From: Mesodorylaimus sp. YZB2_4
Lineage: Eukaryota > Nematoda > Enoplea > Dorylaimida > Dorylaimidae
Assembly: GCA_030248295.1 (NCBI GenBank)
Contig: JASANH010001213.1
Coordinates: 310,001 to 374,000, forward strand
Length of the DNA stretch: 64,000 nt
Direction of reading: 5' to 3'
Part shown: piece after piece, positions 33,609 to 46,050 of the stretch
How the letters are laid out: the number at the start of each line of letters is the position of its first letter
Numbering within the stretch: the first letter of the stretch is position 1
Notes under the pieces: generated by a model
Database searches by the model: none
Told to the model about the DNA's origin: nothing
What the model saw: only the letters and a program-made list of their open reading frames with translations
Program-made: the position numbers and the translations under genes

Positions 33609-35135
33609 TTACTCAACGCCGTGAGCAAAAATCATAACTAAGCCTGGTTCGATGATCAAATCGGCTCTCACGTGACGATTCTCGCAAGCCAAGACAACAA
33701 CAGCTTGTTTGCACGGAATGCGGCGACATATGTAATCGTCGTAGTGATGACGATTAGACTGGCGAACTTCCAAGCTTTGTAAGCCACGAGGCCAGTGCCT
33801 TTCGTGAGCTCGTTCCATCAGCTCGCTGGCAAGCAAGGGAGGGCAACCAGTGTCCAACAGGGACCGTTTCATAACTGCCTGAAATGAGAACATAATTTGA
33901 CTAACCGAACGAGCAGTCCTCAATCACATGCATGGTATGGGATCTTTTTCGAGTCTCATCGAAAACTGTAAAGGATCCTTCCTCCCATGCTTCACTTCTA
34001 CCTCGAATCGGAAGACGACTCATAGAAAACGAGCGGATTCGCCAGAAGGAGCTGTTAATTTCAGAAATGGCGGGGAACTCTAGCCCATGCATGCTCGTTC
34101 ACCTGTAAGACATTATCGGGCGTGGAAATTATGCCACCCCATCGAGTAACCCTGGCTTCGGGGAGAGACATGGCCCACTGCTGCATGTTGTCCATCGGCA
34201 ATAAAAGAGGGTTCAACACTCCGCCATTCAAACTCCGAATAGCTTCCTGCAATGTCAAATGTTCTCGTTTCCTGGTGGCGTGACTAAAAAGTGAAACTTA
34301 CTTTGAGAAGACGAATTTCGCATTCTTGCGACTGAAGCACGATTTGTTGTTGCATAAGCTTTTCGGTAAGCTCATCTAAACGCTTGCCTTGCGATTCGAC
34401 CAGCCGCCGTAAATCTCGAAGACAGTGGTGTTCCTGTACAGGACAAATCTAGCTTTATGATGGTGACTTCCTGAACTTTGTGTACCCGTGTGCAGACTTG
34501 CGTGGTGCGATGCGACACGCGGACATGAATATAGGCACTCCCAATGCACTATTCTTGTTTCTGAGACGTATGTACCTCTCGCACGCTGTCCCATAACAAA
34601 CTCACATACCGGTACTTGTTCCTGCGGAATAGTCAAACCGCACCCTTGCTCGCAAATGACCGGTCGATTAGGATTATGTTCGCAATCACGAACATGCTGC
34701 GACAGTGCATCCAAACGTATCCAACCAGTGCACCCAAATCTCAAAAAGCAATTACTACTAATTATCTGCAATAAATATAAACGCAGACCACTTACTGGCG
34801 ATTTTCGCACGCAATCATCATTCGATTTAACAAATTTCGAAGAATCCTTGGCGCAGGGGTCAGCTGCTGGGCAGTAATTACTTGACGATCCACTGGGCAG
34901 CTACTTTGACGGCGAAGCCACTCTTCGATGCACAAACGGCAGAAAGCGTGCTCACATGAGGGTGCCTGTATTACAAACAATCAACTGATTATATCGATAT
35001 GTCGGTACCTCTGCAATCTATAAGGTCAAAGGTACAATGGCCTACCTGCACCGGATCTTCCAAAACAAAGCGGCAAACGGGGCAAAGCAACTCGTCGTCG
35101 ACAGTTCCATCAAAACGAGAAGGATCGAAGCCCAT
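33609..35135 (-). CDS. RNF41: E3 ubiquitin ligase NRDP1 (RNF41)
   Basis: Six exons: 35135-35046, 34965-34796, 34739-34610, 34433-34302, 34246-34103, 33878-33609; 311 residues, close to the 317 of the human protein. It starts MGFDPSRFDGTVDDELLCPVC. The RING finger spans about residues 18-57, then come the TRAF-type zinc finger (CEHNPNRPVICEQGCGL), a coiled coil (EHHCLRDLRRLV...) and the C-terminal receptor-binding USP8-interacting domain (ARVTRWGGIISTPD, ERAHERHWPRGLQSLE, IPCKQAVVVLACEN, ending EPGLVMIFAHGVE). Known relatives ubiquitinate ErbB3, BRUCE and parkin in the cytoplasm. All domains and zinc ligands appear intact. Divergent from NDUFS7, with about 580 bp between the start codons. Confidence 0.96.
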
Positions 35136-35717
35136 TCTACAAAATCAACGACCAAAAAAGGGAAGCACAGGAAACAATTTGAACCGGGGGGGGGAGACAG
35201 GATTCCCCATCGATCGCCCTTCTGTTTCGCACACTCGCAGTTAGTCCTTAACCACTAAACGCGTAAGATAAATTGTCTTTACCGGAAAAAATAGAACTTT
35301 ATATTTTAGTTTTTATAGTAAGTACTGAGTGATCCAATAAAAACAACCATATTAATCAAAAATTTTTTTCAAAGACAGTGAGATTCGATAAATGTTTTTT
35401 AAGTGGGTGATTAATACTGAGCAGTAAAAATAGGATCAATGTTTTTATATTGAGAAGCTACAAAGATACACTAAAACAAGATATAAATTGAATGGGAGTA
35501 AAATTTTATTAAAACTGTAATTGTAGCAACCAGGCTGTTTGAATTCTTGGTCGATATGGATGAGTAATCTTCATCTCAAACTATACTTTACCAGTTAAGG
35601 TGTCGCCTGGCTACGATCGCAAATTTTGGGAGTTTTAGATTTCTCATTGTACTTTACCAGGATTTCTGCGAAATCAGGCACGAATTCTAGAGAAACAGAC
35701 GACAACGAAGATCGACC
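35136..35717. other. Divergent intergenic region RNF41/NDUFS7
   Basis: About 580 bp between two divergent start codons, so it should hold both promoters. A tRNA-like debris segment lies at its left edge; the rest is AT-rich. Confidence 0.5.
35174..35260 (-). repeat. tRNA-like debris
   Basis: Minus strand runs from TAGTGGTTAAGGACTAACTG (A-box-like) to CCGGTTCAAATTG (B-box-like), with a G8 run between. About the length of a tRNA but with no convincing stems. Confidence 0.4.
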
Positions 35718-38038
35718 ATGGCGCTCGTTCCGTTGGGTCGAAATATTGTAGGCAGCGCCTCTCGAAAGTGAGTGCGTAAAGTGTGCAAAGGCAGTGTCTC
35801 AGCTAAAATCCCTGGCGTCTCCTCTCATAACCCGTAGGCTATACATACCCTGCTTTTGGTTCCTTCAAGCAGTTTTCCCTTGCCGTTCTCAATGGTTCTT
35901 ATTCTGTTTAGCCGATGCATTCTTTGGTATGCCACGAAAGCACCGATTCCGGCGCCGAAGAAACCTGCGGCAACGGATGATTTAAAATTGGGGGATGAAA
36001 TCAAGTTCGATCCTCAGACTATTGCCCCCGATAAGAGGCCTCCTGGTTTCGCTGGCGCTATTGGCAGTCCATTTACGCAGAAGGGTAGCATGGCCGAATA
36101 TGCCATGGCTCGAGTGGACGATCTGTTTAATTTTGCTCGGCGCGTAAGGACTTGACGTTTTCGACTTCGTACGGCATATGGTGGCTAACGAATGATTTCA
36201 GGGCTCCTTATGGCCGCTAACTTTTGGCTTGGCTTGCTGCGCCGTTGAAATGATGCATTTCGCAGCCCCTCGTTACGACATGGATCGCTTTGGTGTAGTT
36301 TTTCGAGCCAGTCCGAGGCAAGTGGATTGCATTATCGTTGCTGGGACGGTGACGAACAAGATGGCGCCCGCATTGCGTCGTGTAAGTGCTTCTTTGCTCT
36401 GTTTGATTCTGTCCCCTCCTTCAGGACGTTGTGCAAGCGGAGTCCACGCGTTTGGGCATTCTCATTCCTGGTAGACAACTATAAGGAATCACCTTGCCAG
36501 CCATCGCCATATCTTATTCCTTTTCCTGTTTCGCCACATCACCAAATTCGGCTATGCGCACTCAAGGGTGAAGGTGACACAGTGTGCACAAAATGATTTA
36601 CCCTTACTGAGATTCGAACACTCGCCTGTGAATGCGCGCCCAGCGTGTGTGGCAGACGCAACCCGCAGGGCCACGATCGAATGCACTGCAGAGTCCTCTT
36701 ATTTGTAGTCTCCATGTCGGCCTCCACACTGTGACCATGTCTGTGATCATATTTCATGTTGTGTGATCGACAGGGAGGAGGTGACGACGTCTGCAGTAGT
36801 CTTATTTCAGGTTTACGAGCAGATGCCAGATCCTAAATGGGTTATCAGTATGGGAAGCTGCGCCAATGGTGGTGGCTACTATCACTACGCTTATTCGGTC
36901 GTTCGTGGCTGCGACAGAATTATACCAGTCGATATTTACGTGCCAGGTATGCTAGCATTCGTGCATCTAGCATCAAAAAATTTTGGCATCGAAGTTCCCC
37001 AGATAACTCATGATTTTACTCTCAAACGCCCCTGCAGCACATGTATAGTTCACTGAGCTAGCTAGCACAGTTTCTTTTTTACAGGGTTTCATTCCATTGG
37101 GTCAGTTACACCTCTTACTGTCCTAGTATATACTATTAAAGGGGATTATTGAAGCTCATTGGCTCCTAGGAACGGAATTTAAATGAGTATTTCTGGTATT
37201 CACGAAAACTTGAGCCTCGGGCGGGATTCGAACCATGCCCTGGCCGGCCACCATGACGTAGCTAGCCTTCGTTCGGGACTGGGATTCAGTCAATCCTGGT
37301 CGGAATCGGGACTAGTGCAGTAGACATGGGGTCTTTGGCAGTTACAACAATGCTCTGCAATGCAAATAGGCTTATCTGCCTGATCCCATCGAAGCAGCTC
37401 CAAGTACAAACAGTGTTTCTATGGGGCTGATTTGCCCCGCATACAGTCATTGTTAAACGATGGGCAAATAACACTGCTTCGATGCTGAAGTCATTCGTAT
37501 TTCACGAAATTTTTGACCCTTTTGCATTGCTATTGCCATGTATTCCATTGCCAAACACTCAAAAGCGCACTAGACTGCATGGCGCACAAGGACACGATTG
37601 CGCCCATCTGAATGGGTCTATTTATCCATCCACACTTGATTTGTTATGCTTTCCCTCCCACTTGCCAGCTGGCATGTCAAAACGTGGCTTAATCTGCTTT
37701 GGGATCCCGACTGGGATGGGAATTGGGAGAGCGGGATCTCGAACGAACAATGCTGTACATACATATCGCATGTTGACAGGTTAGAGCTGCTGACCATATC
37801 ACGTGGTCGCTTTCGGACCGTGGTGCTGTAAACTTAGAACAGAAGGAAGCTCATAATTTGGACAGGATCACAAAAAAGTTTTGCCTCGAGTGGGATTCGA
37901 ACCCCCATCTTCCCTAGACGTTGTATCAGTACTTTTTCAGGTTGCCCACCGACAGCCGAAGCTTTGCTGTATGGCGTTTTGCAATTGCAAAAGAAGATTA
38001 AACGGTACAAATCGTGGCAAATGTGGTATCGGAAGTAG
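35718..38038 (+). CDS. NDUFS7: NADH:ubiquinone oxidoreductase Fe-S subunit 7 (complex I PSST)
   Basis: Five exons: 35718-35767, 35912-36143, 36202-36381, 36811-36946, 37941-38038; 231 residues (human 213). The N terminus is basic and short of acids, fitting mitochondrial import. Cluster N2 ligands are all present: adjacent Cys106-Cys107 ([10 protein letters not shown]), Cys171 (GSCANGGG) and Cys201 ([10 protein letters not shown]). [12 protein letters not shown] and [17 protein letters not shown] are hallmark stretches, and the protein ends [15 protein letters not shown]. It passes electrons from the Fe-S chain to ubiquinone at the matrix side of complex I. The last intron (994 nt) is much longer than the others and carries tRNA-like repeats, probably the reason for its length. 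Confidence 0.96.
36605..36626 (-). repeat. tRNA B-box-like island in NDUFS7 intron 3
   Basis: Minus strand GAGTGTTCGAATCTCAG; B-box core with one mismatch at each side. Confidence 0.4.
37212..37240 (-). repeat. tRNA B-box-like island in NDUFS7 intron 4
   Basis: Minus strand ATGGTTCGAATCCCGCCC followed by GAGGCTCAAG; exact B-box. Confidence 0.5.
37887..37910 (-). repeat. tRNA B-box-like island in NDUFS7 intron 4
   Basis: Minus strand GGGGGTTCGAATCCCACTC then GAGGCAAAAC; exact B-box, and the downstream GAGGC is shared with the island at 37212, so the two are probably the same element. Confidence 0.5.
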
Positions 38039-38412
38039 ACACGTGATTTTTGGTTTGTTCACCAGAGTAGATCAGCTCAACCAGGTTCCATTGGTTGGTG
38101 TAATTTTACTTGGATAGGTATTTGCCACAATGTAGTTAAAGCGTCAAAGGTTTCCGCATTTTGTGTGTAAATTTGAATAAACATTAGGAAAACTGAATGG
38201 ATCAATATGCTGGATTTTGATTTTGAATTCCCGCCTTTAGTTCGTGCTTGCGACGACAGTTGCGAGATTATGTGTGACCGCCTGTTGACATAATTCTTAT
38301 GATTGGATTGCAACGATCAAAGTTTCTTATCAATTCCTGCCAACTTTTTGAATTTCCTAAACTTTCTTTTCTGTGTTTAATTCAAAACTAAAATTCAGGA
38401 GATCCAATTACA

Positions 38413-41400
38413 ATGAATATAATCAACCCTTCAGCTAACAGACCCAATAATGATCACTCGAGTCCCGATGAAGTCGAGGAACTGGAGGTATGAATGATGC
38501 CTAATGTTTTAGATTCTTCCGAATAATCGTAATCGTAAGTTTTATTTTAATCAAAAAAGTTCGCGATTCTAGAGAATGATCGTGGCGTTTCGACTTCAAG
38601 AATTGAAATCCTTGTTAACGTTCGCTTCGCAACCAGCTCATGGCAGGAAAACGGACATGATGGGACGAGCTTTGATGCTTGTCCGCACAACGAAGAATCA
38701 ATTGATTAAAATGAAAGTCAGGCAGCTATATAAGTGAGTTGAGAATAGCTTGGCAAGAAATGCAGATATTATGCCCTCGTATACCATCCAAATCATGGCG
38801 CTTTTTTGGCGGGAATCGCCCCTACGTTTCCGGGGAGGTGTCAGGGTCCTTTCGTTTCTGACGTATCAAATCTGTACTCTTTTTTAGCCAAATCTATGAC
38901 AAGGATCGAGCTCTATTGGAAGCCAACTATTCGGCGCCGTCGGGAATGCCTATCAGCGTCGGCGCCGTTTCTTCTCCGTTCGGAATCTATGGGCAATCTG
39001 TGCCAAATACTGTCCCAAATTCGATCATGGCCCCTCGAGGCCCATCTTCTCTGCTCGCTCAGAATGCTGCCAGGCAGAATATTGATCTTCATCCAAATGT
39101 AACTCTTAGTCATCTGCCGTTTTATGATGTCGTCACCGAAGTTTTGAAACCGACTGCTTTAGGTAAGTTGGAATCTTCTGATTTTCATTGAAGAAACTTG
39201 AATACCGCTTTTTTTCAGTGCCAATGTCGGCCGGAAGATATCAAGACAATCATGTAACGTTCACGTTGTCTCGTGATCATATTAATATGATTTCGTAAGT
39301 ATTAATTAATCGGCGATACATATATTCGGTTTTTGTGTCGAGCCAGCGCTTTATTTGTAGGTATTGCGATAAAGTACCATTGCCTCGTATCGAATTGCAA
39401 TTGCGATTTTCCTTGCTCGATTTGAAAACAGTTCAGAAAGATGATTTTCCATCCGGCTGTGTTTTACGGATGAACGATAGGGTGGTCCAAATTCCGGTAA
39501 GCAACTCGACTCGATTATTTGTTTTCGATAAAAGCTTTATTTTTTAGAATCCAATACCTACGAACAAAGTTGGGGTAGAACCAAAGCGCCCCAGTCGGCC
39601 CGTGGATGTGACGCAATACATTAACCGCACGGGCAATGGCGATCAACGTGTTCACGTTGGTTGGAATCATGACGGTGTTCGGGTAAGGTCCAGTGAGGAA
39701 GGGCTGGGGTAGACGTTGAATTAGTCACTCATGTGGCTGGTTTCCGCCCGTTTCAGTTCTGGACCGTTTCGGTGTACATCGTTCGACATTTGACTACGGC
39801 AATATTACTCGATCGTGTCAAAGCAAAAGGAGAAAGAGCGGAAACCGAGTCTGTCAGCATGAGTAAGTCGTGTTTTTTCGCATAGTTGAGATAGTTTCTC
39901 AATCTGTTTTTGTAAATAGTCAAAGAAAAGTTGATCAGCGACGACGACATCGCTGCTACGAGTCTCCGAGTCTCGCTGCTATGCCCGGTAAGTACCTTGC
40001 TTTTAGCGGGAAATACGAATTCGCAGTCGCTGGAATGTTTTAGCTCGGAAAGATTCGAATGCGGCTTCCTTGTCGCCTTCGTGCATGCAAACATTTGCAA
40101 TGCTTCGATTTGGAATTGTTTTTACAAATGAACGAAAAACGGCCGACGTGGACTTGTCCAGTTTGCGACACACCGACTGTGCCGTTCAGTGATTTGCAAG
40201 TGGATGGGTGAGTCGAGGTTCTGTGCGTTTTCAGATGATGGGGGTGGCTTCAGGATTCAAGTCAGCATTGCAACCTCGGGCATGCCCTTTTTGGCTTAGC
40301 AAACTGAAGTGGTGCCCCCCCCCATGCCCGTGGTTGCCATACTGTACTTGTGATGTGATTTCAGGTACTTTGCTCGGCTGATGACCGAAACGTCGACCAA
40401 GAGCGAAGTAGAGTTGTACGTTGGTGGAACATACTCGGCGATTTCGGACAATGATGAGATCAATCTGGACAATGAGGGTCTTCCATCAACTTCGAGTGCG
40501 GCTTCTAAAATAAGGAATATCACACCAGTTCCAAGTGAGAATTTATTTTGTTTTAAGCTAGAGTGTTAGACTAGGGTTCGGTTATAATTTAGTCAATGAC
40601 TGTGTTTGTATGTGTCAGTTGAGCATTTGCGGAAAAGTCACTCGGCTTAACATTCTTGACATCGACCGATAAAGTATTAGGGTAGGGACAGCAGGTGCAT
40701 TCTGCTGTCAGAGGATTGAGTGGTTTTGAGCGGAAGTATATGTGGATTCCATACGAACAGTATGTGAGCGGAAGCGACACATATAGTGCGGTGACTGGTC
40801 ACGCGGAGCCCAGCATGTGAAGCTGCGAGTGCGGATTGTAGGGATGTCACAGTCAAACCAGTCAATCTGGCTGACGCACGTAGTTGGGACCAGCACCTGG
40901 TGCTGTTATGTTTCAGCCACGGATCAGGTTGGAAGATTCGGTTGGCTGCCCTGGGTGTTTGGTATGGTGCGAATGCTTTATCTGTCACCCCCTCGAGCAA
41001 CATGGAGGAGGTGCATGGCTGTCAGTTTCGACGTTGACTGATTTGTTACTGACTGTGACAGTGACATTTTGCCATGAGAAGTGTCAGGCAAGACCACAGT
41101 TTGTCGAGGCTAGGGGTCCTAGTCGGACGCCACTCCTGTATCCTCTGCTCATAACGTTCTTTTGGTTGATTAGGTGTAACGAGCACAACGACGACTCAAG
41201 CCAAATCGAGTGCACCGCCGATTGCCCAAAGCCATGCGGACGATGATTGTGTCATAATCGATTTGATTAGCGACGATGAGGACGACAGGAGTGGCCGCCA
41301 GACGACGTCGGCTCAGAGCAGCGCTATAAGCAGTAAATGCCGCACTGAAACTGTAAGGAGTCCTAGTTCGTCGCCGTCGATTATAATTTTGGACACGCCC

Positions 41401-41886
41401 TCGCCTCGCGGAAAGTTGACGCCAGAAGATCCGAATATGAGCGGCGAGGAAGGATCGACGAGCCGAGGGAGTTCAAGCACGAAACGATCTCTGATTGCGG
41501 AGTCGAGCGAGAGATGCGAGTTGTCTTCGGGTAAACGGTTCAAAGTCAGGGAGGCGGACGCGAGTTCTACGTCGCCCTCGTTGCCTAATTCGACCATTAC
41601 GCAGGCTAATGCCCGTTTGCGGGAGGCGGCATTGTTTCAGCAACTATTGAAAATGACCGATATGTCATTCCCGCCCGCCCCCTATCCATCGTTCAACCCA
41701 GTGCCACTGCCGTCGCGAGCATACGCCGATAGTGCAGCTGCGAATTGGAGGCCCGTTACGCCGTCGAGCACCGGAGCTTCGTCGAGTGGTTCTACGGGCA
41801 GTGCGAGCGGTGCGGTCAGTCCGGCATTTTCAGGGCAACTAAACTTAGAATTTGAAGCTTTTTTGAAAAGTTGTTTGCCTCAGTGA
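38413..41886 (+). CDS. PIAS: PIAS-family SUMO E3 ligase
   Basis: Eleven exons: 38413-38487, 38573-38733, 38888-39162, 39219-39294, 39361-39496, 39548-39682, 39757-39862, 39920-39987, 40044-40207, 40365-40534, 41174-41886; 692 residues. Order: SAP domain (about 27-78, FRLQELKSLL...GRKTDMMGRAL), PINIT domain (about 140-320), SP-RING (LPCRLRACKHLQCFD with Cys354, Cys359, His361, Cys364, then WTCPVC with Cys382 and Cys385), and a SUMO-interacting motif VIIDLI (482-487) followed by acidic SDDEDD. The rest is Ser-rich. PIAS proteins pass SUMO from UBC9 to nuclear targets, often transcription factors and chromatin proteins. All essential motifs are present. A TTCAG acceptor 14 nt before the ATG may be a 5'-UTR or trans-splice site. 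Confidence 0.96.
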
Positions 41887-42189
41887 ATTAGCATTGGCTT
41901 ATTTCCTTTTTTTCGGGATTACGTTCAAAGTTGTTTCATTCGTCAGCAACTTTACTCGGTTTCATTAATTCTGCCGCTGTAATTTTTGTTTTATGGTGAT
42001 GCTTGTGTGGGTAACTGGTTAGAGGACGAGATGGCATTGATTGGTGCCTGGTCGTTACAGAATGGTGTATTACAGGGCGTTCCAGTGTGGAATCGGGACT
42101 CGGCTATGTAGGTCTACTCGATAACAAATATGTGTCACAACAAATAGTATGTCAGGGTGCTGTCTTATATCGGCAGTTGGTCGGTGTGC

Positions 42190-45100
42190 TTAGGCCCGGG
42201 TCCACAGCGGGTTCGTAGTGGCGGCCTGGGAGCGAGGGCGCTTGGCCATTGGACCGTCCATAGACTGCTCGATATCCGTGTATCCCCAAGCGGGGCGTAG
42301 GCCGTGGGTGCTCTGCAAAGAGGGTGGGGTGAGGGGGTGGCTGGCTGGGATCAGTCCGAGTGCTCACTTCGTTCACTAAGTGGCCGGGCAGTGGTTCGGA
42401 TTTGATGCCGTCCGAGGGATGGGTGGGGGCCAGCTCGGTCGGAGTAGGGATACTGTATGAGCGTGGCTTAGTGTGTTGGTAGTAATCGGCGAAACCCGTG
42501 TCTGAATTGGTTCGTAAGTGACCGTTGGTCGATGCCAGGTCGTTGAAGATTGGAAAGCCTGCAAAGATTAGACGGCTGTGCGCAGCTCCTCGAAGGTAGC
42601 CCATGCAACTCTCCTTTGAGGGTGTGATTGATTGAACTCGCCGTGGCCAGCACGGGTGCGAGAGTTAGACCAGTGCGGGCGGCCAGGGATTAGTGGTACA
42701 GGAGGAGGGGTTTGCTTACCAGCAGACAGACCGTGCGAGGCGACCACACCAATGTTATTGATGGAGAAGTCGTAGCCAGCCCGCGATTGAGAGAAGCCTG
42801 AAAATAGTTGGGTTGTTGCAAGTGCTGTGCTCACATGTGTATGTACCCCTGTCGACCTTCTGCCAAGACCAGTAAGATTTGTGCTGAGAGCTCTTTTCCC
42901 AATGAGCAAGCTTGTAAGTCGCGAGAAAGAAGGCGGAGATGGCTTAGCAATGCCCCGTTTCCCATGTCTGTCATTCGACTGTGCCTACCTTTCGGGGTCA
43001 CGTTCGAGTTCTGTGCCAAACCGTTGCTGTAGTCGGCACCCATTCCTTCTCTCGTGGCCATATGCTGGCCCATGGTACCCTGAAATCATCATCACCATTT
43101 ATCATAGCTCACTATAGGCCTAGATGCGGACAGGCGTACCTTTGGTTGAGCCTTCAGGTGGGGGGATCCGTTCTGTGCGATGGCCATGTTCGTGCTGATG
43201 GGCGTGGTTGTCTCCGAGCTGGTATTGCGATCGAGGAAGGCAGCATGACCTTCAGAGCCCGTCCCGTCGTCCGACATGGGTGACTGGCATTGGGTGGTGA
43301 AGGGGGCGCCCAGTGATGCCTTCCGTTCCCGACGATGTAGTGTCTGAAATACATGCTGTGGTCTGTGCAAGGTAGCCTTGAAATGCCACCCTATCGCACA
43401 TGCTGCTCCTGGACCTGTCCATCAACCCTGGCCCAGCAAGTGCGGTATGGATGCAGGTGCAAGACTCTCCTGGGGCTACATCAGATATCGATCGATCAGG
43501 GAATCCTAGGGCAGAAATGTCAGCTTGGCCTTTGCAGGTCACATGACATTCACCGTTGAGTCACTGCCATACTTGGCCACCTCCTTGACCTGTAGCAAAT
43601 AAGAGTACAGCTTTCGCCATAGGCACTTTCCGAGATTAGGTGAGCTTGCGCCCTTTCATGGCCTGGAAGTGCCTGTGAATGAGCCCTGTGGCGCGGGAAG
43701 TGCCCCTTCTGCTCGCACTCGGCCTTCTGAGAGCACATCCGTGCCCGTAATAGGTGCTTGCTGCTAATGTAATTCGCAAACGAGTGTCCTACTGAACATT
43801 GTATCTTTGCGACCCTTGAGCCCAGGCTGCCCCATTTCTCGTGACCTTTGCTGGCGGGAGAATCACCAGAGGCGAGAGCTGACTCTGAAGCCTTTTATTG
43901 TAGAGTGCGTTCTCCCACGCTTATTCACAGCAGCAGTGGCTTGTGATGGGCACCCGATGAGGATCGAGACTTGGCGCGCACTGGGTGGTATGGTTGGTAC
44001 AGTCTGGTACACTGTACAGTGCGTAATTGATGCACATGTCTAGGACATGAGTATGTCCGGACCCCTGGGGATGACCATTAGCCGCACGTGCGACTGACTA
44101 ATTAGCTATTACCTCCAGGATGTCGGTGTTGGTGCGACTTTCGTGCGGGTCATTGTGCTCGGTGTATTTGAGTAGGATTTTGTCCATGTCCGTGCTGGCG
44201 TACTGGAATAGTTTATTGTTGGAATTGAATATGATTACGGCAATCTCGCAGTCGCACAACACCGATAATTCGTAGGCTTTCTTCATGAGGCCGAATTTCC
44301 TTTTAGTTAGGGTCACCTGAAAGAATAAGATGCCCTCGTTGGTCGAGGTTCAAGGGAGCACTGATAGCGGGTCCAAGTATTCTACACTGATAACGGAATG
44401 AACCGAGACGCTACAAAATTAATGCCGCATTTTTTCTCATTGCAACACTGCAACATGACGAAACAACTTTTTTAGCAGCGATAAGCTAGTGATAAAGATG
44501 ATGTGCAGAAACAAAAAACCTGGCCAGACTTTGAAACTTTCTTATCAATTATCATTGTGGAAACAAACACTGCAAACACTGCAAACACTTGCCAGGGACG
44601 CAATGCAGTGCGTCCCTGGCACTGCATTCGAGCAGTGCCAGGGACGAGTAGAAAAAGAGGCATATTCAGCATACTTGACGGCCCGTCCGGCGTCACCTCG
44701 CTGATTAGCGTGTAGATGGATGGAGGAGAAGAAGTGGAACTGAGAGTGTGAGGAACACAGATGCCATCCTGTCTGGAGTAAATAGGTGGCAAAGACGTGT
44801 CAAAGCCTGTATATGATGTGAAAAGGGGTCCACGTGAGTGAGTCAGACAAGGGGTCGTTGTTTTGTAGACATCCAGTCCTTTTGCATAGCAGCAGGTCTA
44901 TCCAATACCCCACAGCAGTTCCTGTGATCTCCATGAATATCCCCGTGCCTCTGCAATACTTTAGTGTGCAATTTTCTGAAAGGAGGGTGATCAGTAGAGC
45001 TTCTGCGCCCAGCCTCCCAGCCAACTTCTCAGAGCAGCTAGCCAAGTCTCCCGACTTGGTCCTTGGCTGAAACATCTCCTGGTCGCCAGGACATTACATC

Positions 45101-45246
45101 AAGCCAGACGAGCCTCTCAAGATCTGCCTGAATCTAAAGCCCCAAATCAAGAGGCCGAGGCCTCAGCTGACGACGCTATAGTATCTGCTCACCTGTCGAT
45201 TCCGTTCATCTTGGATTCGCGAGATGAGAATTTTCTTTCGTCCCAT
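42190..45246 (-). CDS. MEF2: MADS-box transcription factor MEF2
   Basis: Seven exons: 45246-45193, 44316-44113, 43343-43140, 43079-42989, 42797-42720, 42558-42368, 42312-42190; 314 residues. Exon 1 starts [18 protein letters not shown]. Exon 2, at 204 bp the size of the conserved vertebrate MADS/MEF2 exon, gives [20 protein letters not shown] and the MEF2 domain with [20 protein letters not shown]...RTNTDILE. Exon 3 continues TLHRRERK, as in other MEF2 proteins. The remainder is a Ser/Pro/Thr-rich activation region ending near MAKRPRSQ, a likely nuclear signal. MEF2 binds CTA(A/T)4TAG sites and drives muscle and neural genes. Intron 1 (876 nt) carries a double hairpin at 44591-44642. Further alternative exons between exons 2 and 3 were not found but are possible. 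Confidence 0.94.
44591..44642. repeat. Overlapping double hairpin in MEF2 intron 1
   Basis: GCCAGGGACGCA (44591-44602) pairs perfectly with TGCGTCCCTGGC (44609-44620). CCTGGCACTGC (44615-44625) pairs with GCAGTGCCAGG (44632-44642). The stems share six bases, so they are mutually exclusive. Preceded by three CAAACACTG-like units. Confidence 0.7.
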
Positions 45247-46050
45247 TCTTGGCCGGGCTTGGTCGAAAATGCAGTAGCCTAGATGATCAGCTCTGAAGTT
45301 GGAGACTCGAGTGAGACTTTAGTAGAGTGCAGGGCACACTAGGGGATGGTCTAAGTAGCTAGCTCGCTCTATCCGGTCAAGCCGAGCATGCTCTGACTTG
45401 CCTAATCACTTTATAGATACCCTCATAAGAGCCATAGCTAATTAAAGGCAAGCACCGTCGTTAGGCACGAAAAGGGTGCCATTTTTTTAAACAATGCTCA
45501 TAACGAGATCACTCTCCAGGCTGCGAGCATTGCCCTTCAAAGCCCCTCTCTCGCACCAGTGCCTTGGACAGTCGCCCGCCGAGCTCACAAGATGTCCCCT
45601 TAGCGAAGAGGAAACGACTAGAATGTCCGCATCGACGGCCTCGAACCAAGTCCACGCTCACTCCCACAACCAAGCATATTCCTTTTAAGGTACAGTACCG
45701 ATGATGTCACTGGCAGGCGATAAGATTAGTCTGCACGTTGATGAGGACACAACGGAACGTTTTTGGGTGGCCCCATGTCAACGTCACCAAATCTACAAAT
45801 ATGCACAGCCGTTACCATCGTTCGGCTGATGCCTTACACAGCACATCCTATTTGAGGATCCCCCCAGCTATGGATACACCTATCGTGGATCAAAGCGGTC
45901 AGTGTGTAGATCGAGGTCCGAATTCGACTCTTTACCGCACGCATGCATTCCAGAACAGCCCGCAGTTACTATCCAGATTTAAACCAGAAAATTGTCAGAA
46001 CAGAAACAAAATTCGTATCATTCAACAAAACGACATTGGGGTTGGTAAGG
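45247..46050. other. Region between the MEF2 start and PSMB5 3' end
   Basis: Should hold the MEF2 promoter. The only candidate gene is the weak 64-codon frame at 45494. Open frames on the plus strand beyond 45738 overlap the PSMB5 last exon and are shadows. Confidence 0.4.
45494..45688 (+). CDS. Possible 64-residue protein with mitochondrial-type N terminus
   Basis: Weak prediction. MLITRSLSRLRALPFKAPL has the Arg/Leu/Ser pattern of a matrix targeting sequence and no acidic residues in its first 28 positions. The rest (PLSEEETTRMSAS, HAHSHNQAYSF) matches no family I know. It lies about 250 bp upstream of and divergent from the MEF2 start, so it could be a small gene, a first exon or simply part of the MEF2 promoter. 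Confidence 0.2.
   Translation: MLITRSLSRLRALPFKAPLSHQCLGQSPAELTRCPLSEEETTRMSASTASNQVHAHSHNQAYSF

Noticed and set aside
33901-34092. 63-codon frame inside RNF41
   Set aside because: It spans the intron between exons 5 and 6 and covers the conserved donor; read-through is not supported by homology.
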